Assembly: GCA_900765465.1 (NCBI GenBank) | Contig: CAAFRM010000233.1 | Location: 1 to 21,962 of the forward strand | Source: an uncultured Prevotella sp. | GTDB lineage: Bacteria > Bacteroidota > Bacteroidia > Bacteroidales > Bacteroidaceae | Reading direction: 5' to 3' | Length of the DNA: 21,962 nucleotides | Part shown: piece after piece, positions 21,012 through 21,962 of the stretch | How the letters are laid out: every line of letters begins with the position of its first letter | Position numbering within the stretch: the stretch's first letter is position 1 | The notes under the pieces: model-generated | What the model saw: only the letters and a program-made list of their open reading frames with translations | Told to the model about the DNA's origin: nothing | Databases searched by the model: none | Position numbers and translations under genes: made by a program

Positions 21012-21689
21012 TTAAAATTCTGGTAAATGATAAAGATTAAACATCGTTCCAAAAAGAGCGATGATCGAGAAAATAATCACGATACTTCCTATCACTTTAT
21101 TGATGATAAGGATTCCATTAGTATCAAACTTACCTCTGATCTTATCGACGAGCCAAGTGAGTCCAAACCACCACAACAAGGCACCAAACATAATGCTCAG
21201 ATATCCCATACCCATCTCTAGCGGCATATCCGGAACCACAAAGGCAAACTGTGCAAAGGTAGCCATGAAGAGAAATACGATGAGCGGATTACTCAAGGTA
21301 ACCAGGAATGCCGTAATTCCATTATGCCATAAAGTACCCTGCTTATTGCTCGACTTGTGCATATTCTTCATCGGATCACTCTTGAAACAATAGATTCCGA
21401 ACACCAGCAGCAATACACTACCGAAAATCTGCAGGTAGAACTTGTTCTGCGCATTATTCACAAAGTCCATCACGAAACTCATACCTAGACCCGTGAAGAG
21501 TGCATATACGATATCACTGCACGCAGCACCAATGCCCGTGACGAACCCAAACCAGCGTCCCTTGTTGAGCGTACGCTGAATACAAAGAATGCCTACAGGC
21601 CCCATAGGGGCAGAGGCAATCACTCCGATGATAATTCCTTTGAATATAAAGTCAAGGATGTTTATCTCTATTGGAAATGCTAAACTCAT
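21012..21689 (-). CDS. LysE/RhtB-family amino-acid exporter
   Basis: A 225-residue membrane protein with about six hydrophobic segments. The N-terminal signature IIIGVIASAPMGPVGILCIQ followed by RTLNKGRWFGFVTGIGAACSD is diagnostic of the LysE/RhtB superfamily. A loop rich in Lys/Asn/Ser (about residues 105-118) divides the two halves, and NPLIVFLFMATFAQF in the second half fits the family (NPK/NPL motif). Members export amino acids; the substrate cannot be told from sequence. It has its own promoter (21718-21748) and an untranslated leader of about 20 bases, and is cotranscribed with the DUF4924 gene. Confidence 0.88.
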   Translation of the reverse strand: MSLAFPIEINILDFIFKGIIIGVIASAPMGPVGILCIQRTLNKGRWFGFVTGIGAACSDIVYALFTGLGMSFVMDFVNNAQNKFYLQIFGSVLLLVFGIYCFKSDPMKNMHKSSNKQGTLWHNGITAFLVTLSNPLIVFLFMATFAQFAFVVPDMPLEMGMGYLSIMFGALLWWFGLTWLVDKIRGKFDTNGILIINKVIGSIVIIFSIIALFGTMFNLYHLPEF

Positions 21690-21717
21690 TTTTCGTACAT
21701 TATTCTATAACAGCGGG

Positions 21718-21748
21718 CAAAGTTACAAAAAAAAGGGCACATTTGCAA
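21718..21748 (-). promoter_or_regulatory. Promoter of the LysE-DUF4924 operon
   Basis: On the minus strand TAACTTTG (21725 to 21718) fits TAnnTTTG. TTG at 21748-21746 lies 20 bases upstream as the -33 element. Expected start about 21712-21714. Confidence 0.8.
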
Positions 21749-21797
21749 TATTTTTGCCCAAAACTTCTAAAATTATACTTTTTTATACAAGAAAAAG

Positions 21798-21828
21798 TTG
21801 ATATTTTCAAAAGGATTCATTATCTTTG
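21798..21828 (+). promoter_or_regulatory. Promoter of the ROK kinase gene
   Basis: TTG (21798-21800), a 20-base spacer, then TATCTTTG (21821-21828). Expected start near 21833, leaving a leader of about 35 bases before ATG 21868. It is divergent from, and does not overlap, the LysE promoter. Confidence 0.8.
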
Positions 21829-21867
21829 CAGCATAAATAAACAATTCTAACTAATTAAAAAAGTAAC

Positions 21868-21962
21868 ATGACTGAAAATGCAATGAAGCCATACGTAATT
21901 GGCTTGGACCTTGGCGGTACTAATTCAGTGTTCGGCATCGTAGATGCACGCGGTGACATTAA
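21868..21962 (+). CDS. ROK-family sugar kinase, N-terminal part (partial)
   Basis: Only 31 codons are inside the window. YVIGLDLGGTNSVFGIVDA is the phosphate-1 ATP-binding motif (DLGGTN) of the ROK/hexokinase fold, as in bacterial glucokinases of Bacteroidota. Glucose phosphorylation is likely but other sugars are possible, because the ROK-specific zinc and substrate motifs lie beyond the window. ATG 21868 is taken as the start; ATG 21883 (MKPYVIG) is an in-frame alternative five codons later. The upstream region is AT-rich with a weak AAAAAAGTAAC ribosome-binding area. Confidence 0.8.
   Translation, partial: MTENAMKPYVIGLDLGGTNSVFGIVDARGDI

Noticed and set aside
21735..21759. GGGCA...TGCCC inverted repeat in the LysE upstream region as an operator.
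   Set aside because: Only five bases pair, with a long AT-rich centre; that is easily expected by chance.

Overview
The window comes from a Bacteroidota chromosome, most likely Prevotellaceae (Segatella/Prevotella copri-like). This rests on five promoters with the Bacteroidota -7 box TAnnTTTG, four of them with a -33 TTG/TTTG 19-20 bases upstream, on weak AT-rich ribosome-binding regions, and on families typical of the phylum (DUF4837 lipoprotein, DUF4922 and DUF4924 proteins, Bacteroidota LptE). No 16S or other strict marker is present, so the genus is an inference from overall protein resemblance. The region is mostly core chromosome. I see no phage, IS element, CRISPR array or integron.

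Layout, left to right. (1) 1-640, plus strand: the tail of a winged-helix AAA-type ATPase, then a YjbQ-family protein. (2) 668-2630, minus strand: a three-gene operon of SPFH membrane protein, Arc-like ribbon-helix-helix (RHH) protein and six-helix membrane protein. Its promoter sits exactly inside a 19-bp near-perfect inverted repeat made of four GATATC-type half-sites. (3) 2812-8019, minus strand: an AmpG-like MFS permease downstream of a 1287-residue fusion (GT2 glycosyltransferase, GalT/HIT-like DUF4922, SpoIID). (4) 8100-11526, plus strand: rlmN (apparently leaderless), a DUF4837 lipoprotein gene and a PdxA homologue. The last has lost all three metal-binding histidines and gained a repeat-bearing Asn/Gln-rich tail. 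(5) 11724-14884, plus strand: a sigma-54-type activator, lptE, a TPR-like protein gene and secG, an envelope-biogenesis cluster. (6) 14962-15144: two identical tRNA-His genes behind a strong promoter. (7) 15310-20368, minus strand: prfC, a ClC chloride protein gene, fmt and tsaC, largely translation functions in one transcriptional unit. (8) 20454-21689, minus strand: a LysE-family exporter gene and a DUF4924 gene. (9) 21868 to the end, plus strand: the start of a ROK-family sugar kinase.

Three points deserve most attention: the PdxA homologue without metal ligands, the SPFH/RHH/membrane-protein operon with a self-consistent operator, and the cytosolic GT2-DUF4922-SpoIID fusion next to a muropeptide-type permease. 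Family assignments come from motif recognition by eye, and comparisons with reference proteins (for example E. coli PdxA and ClC-ec1) are from memory.
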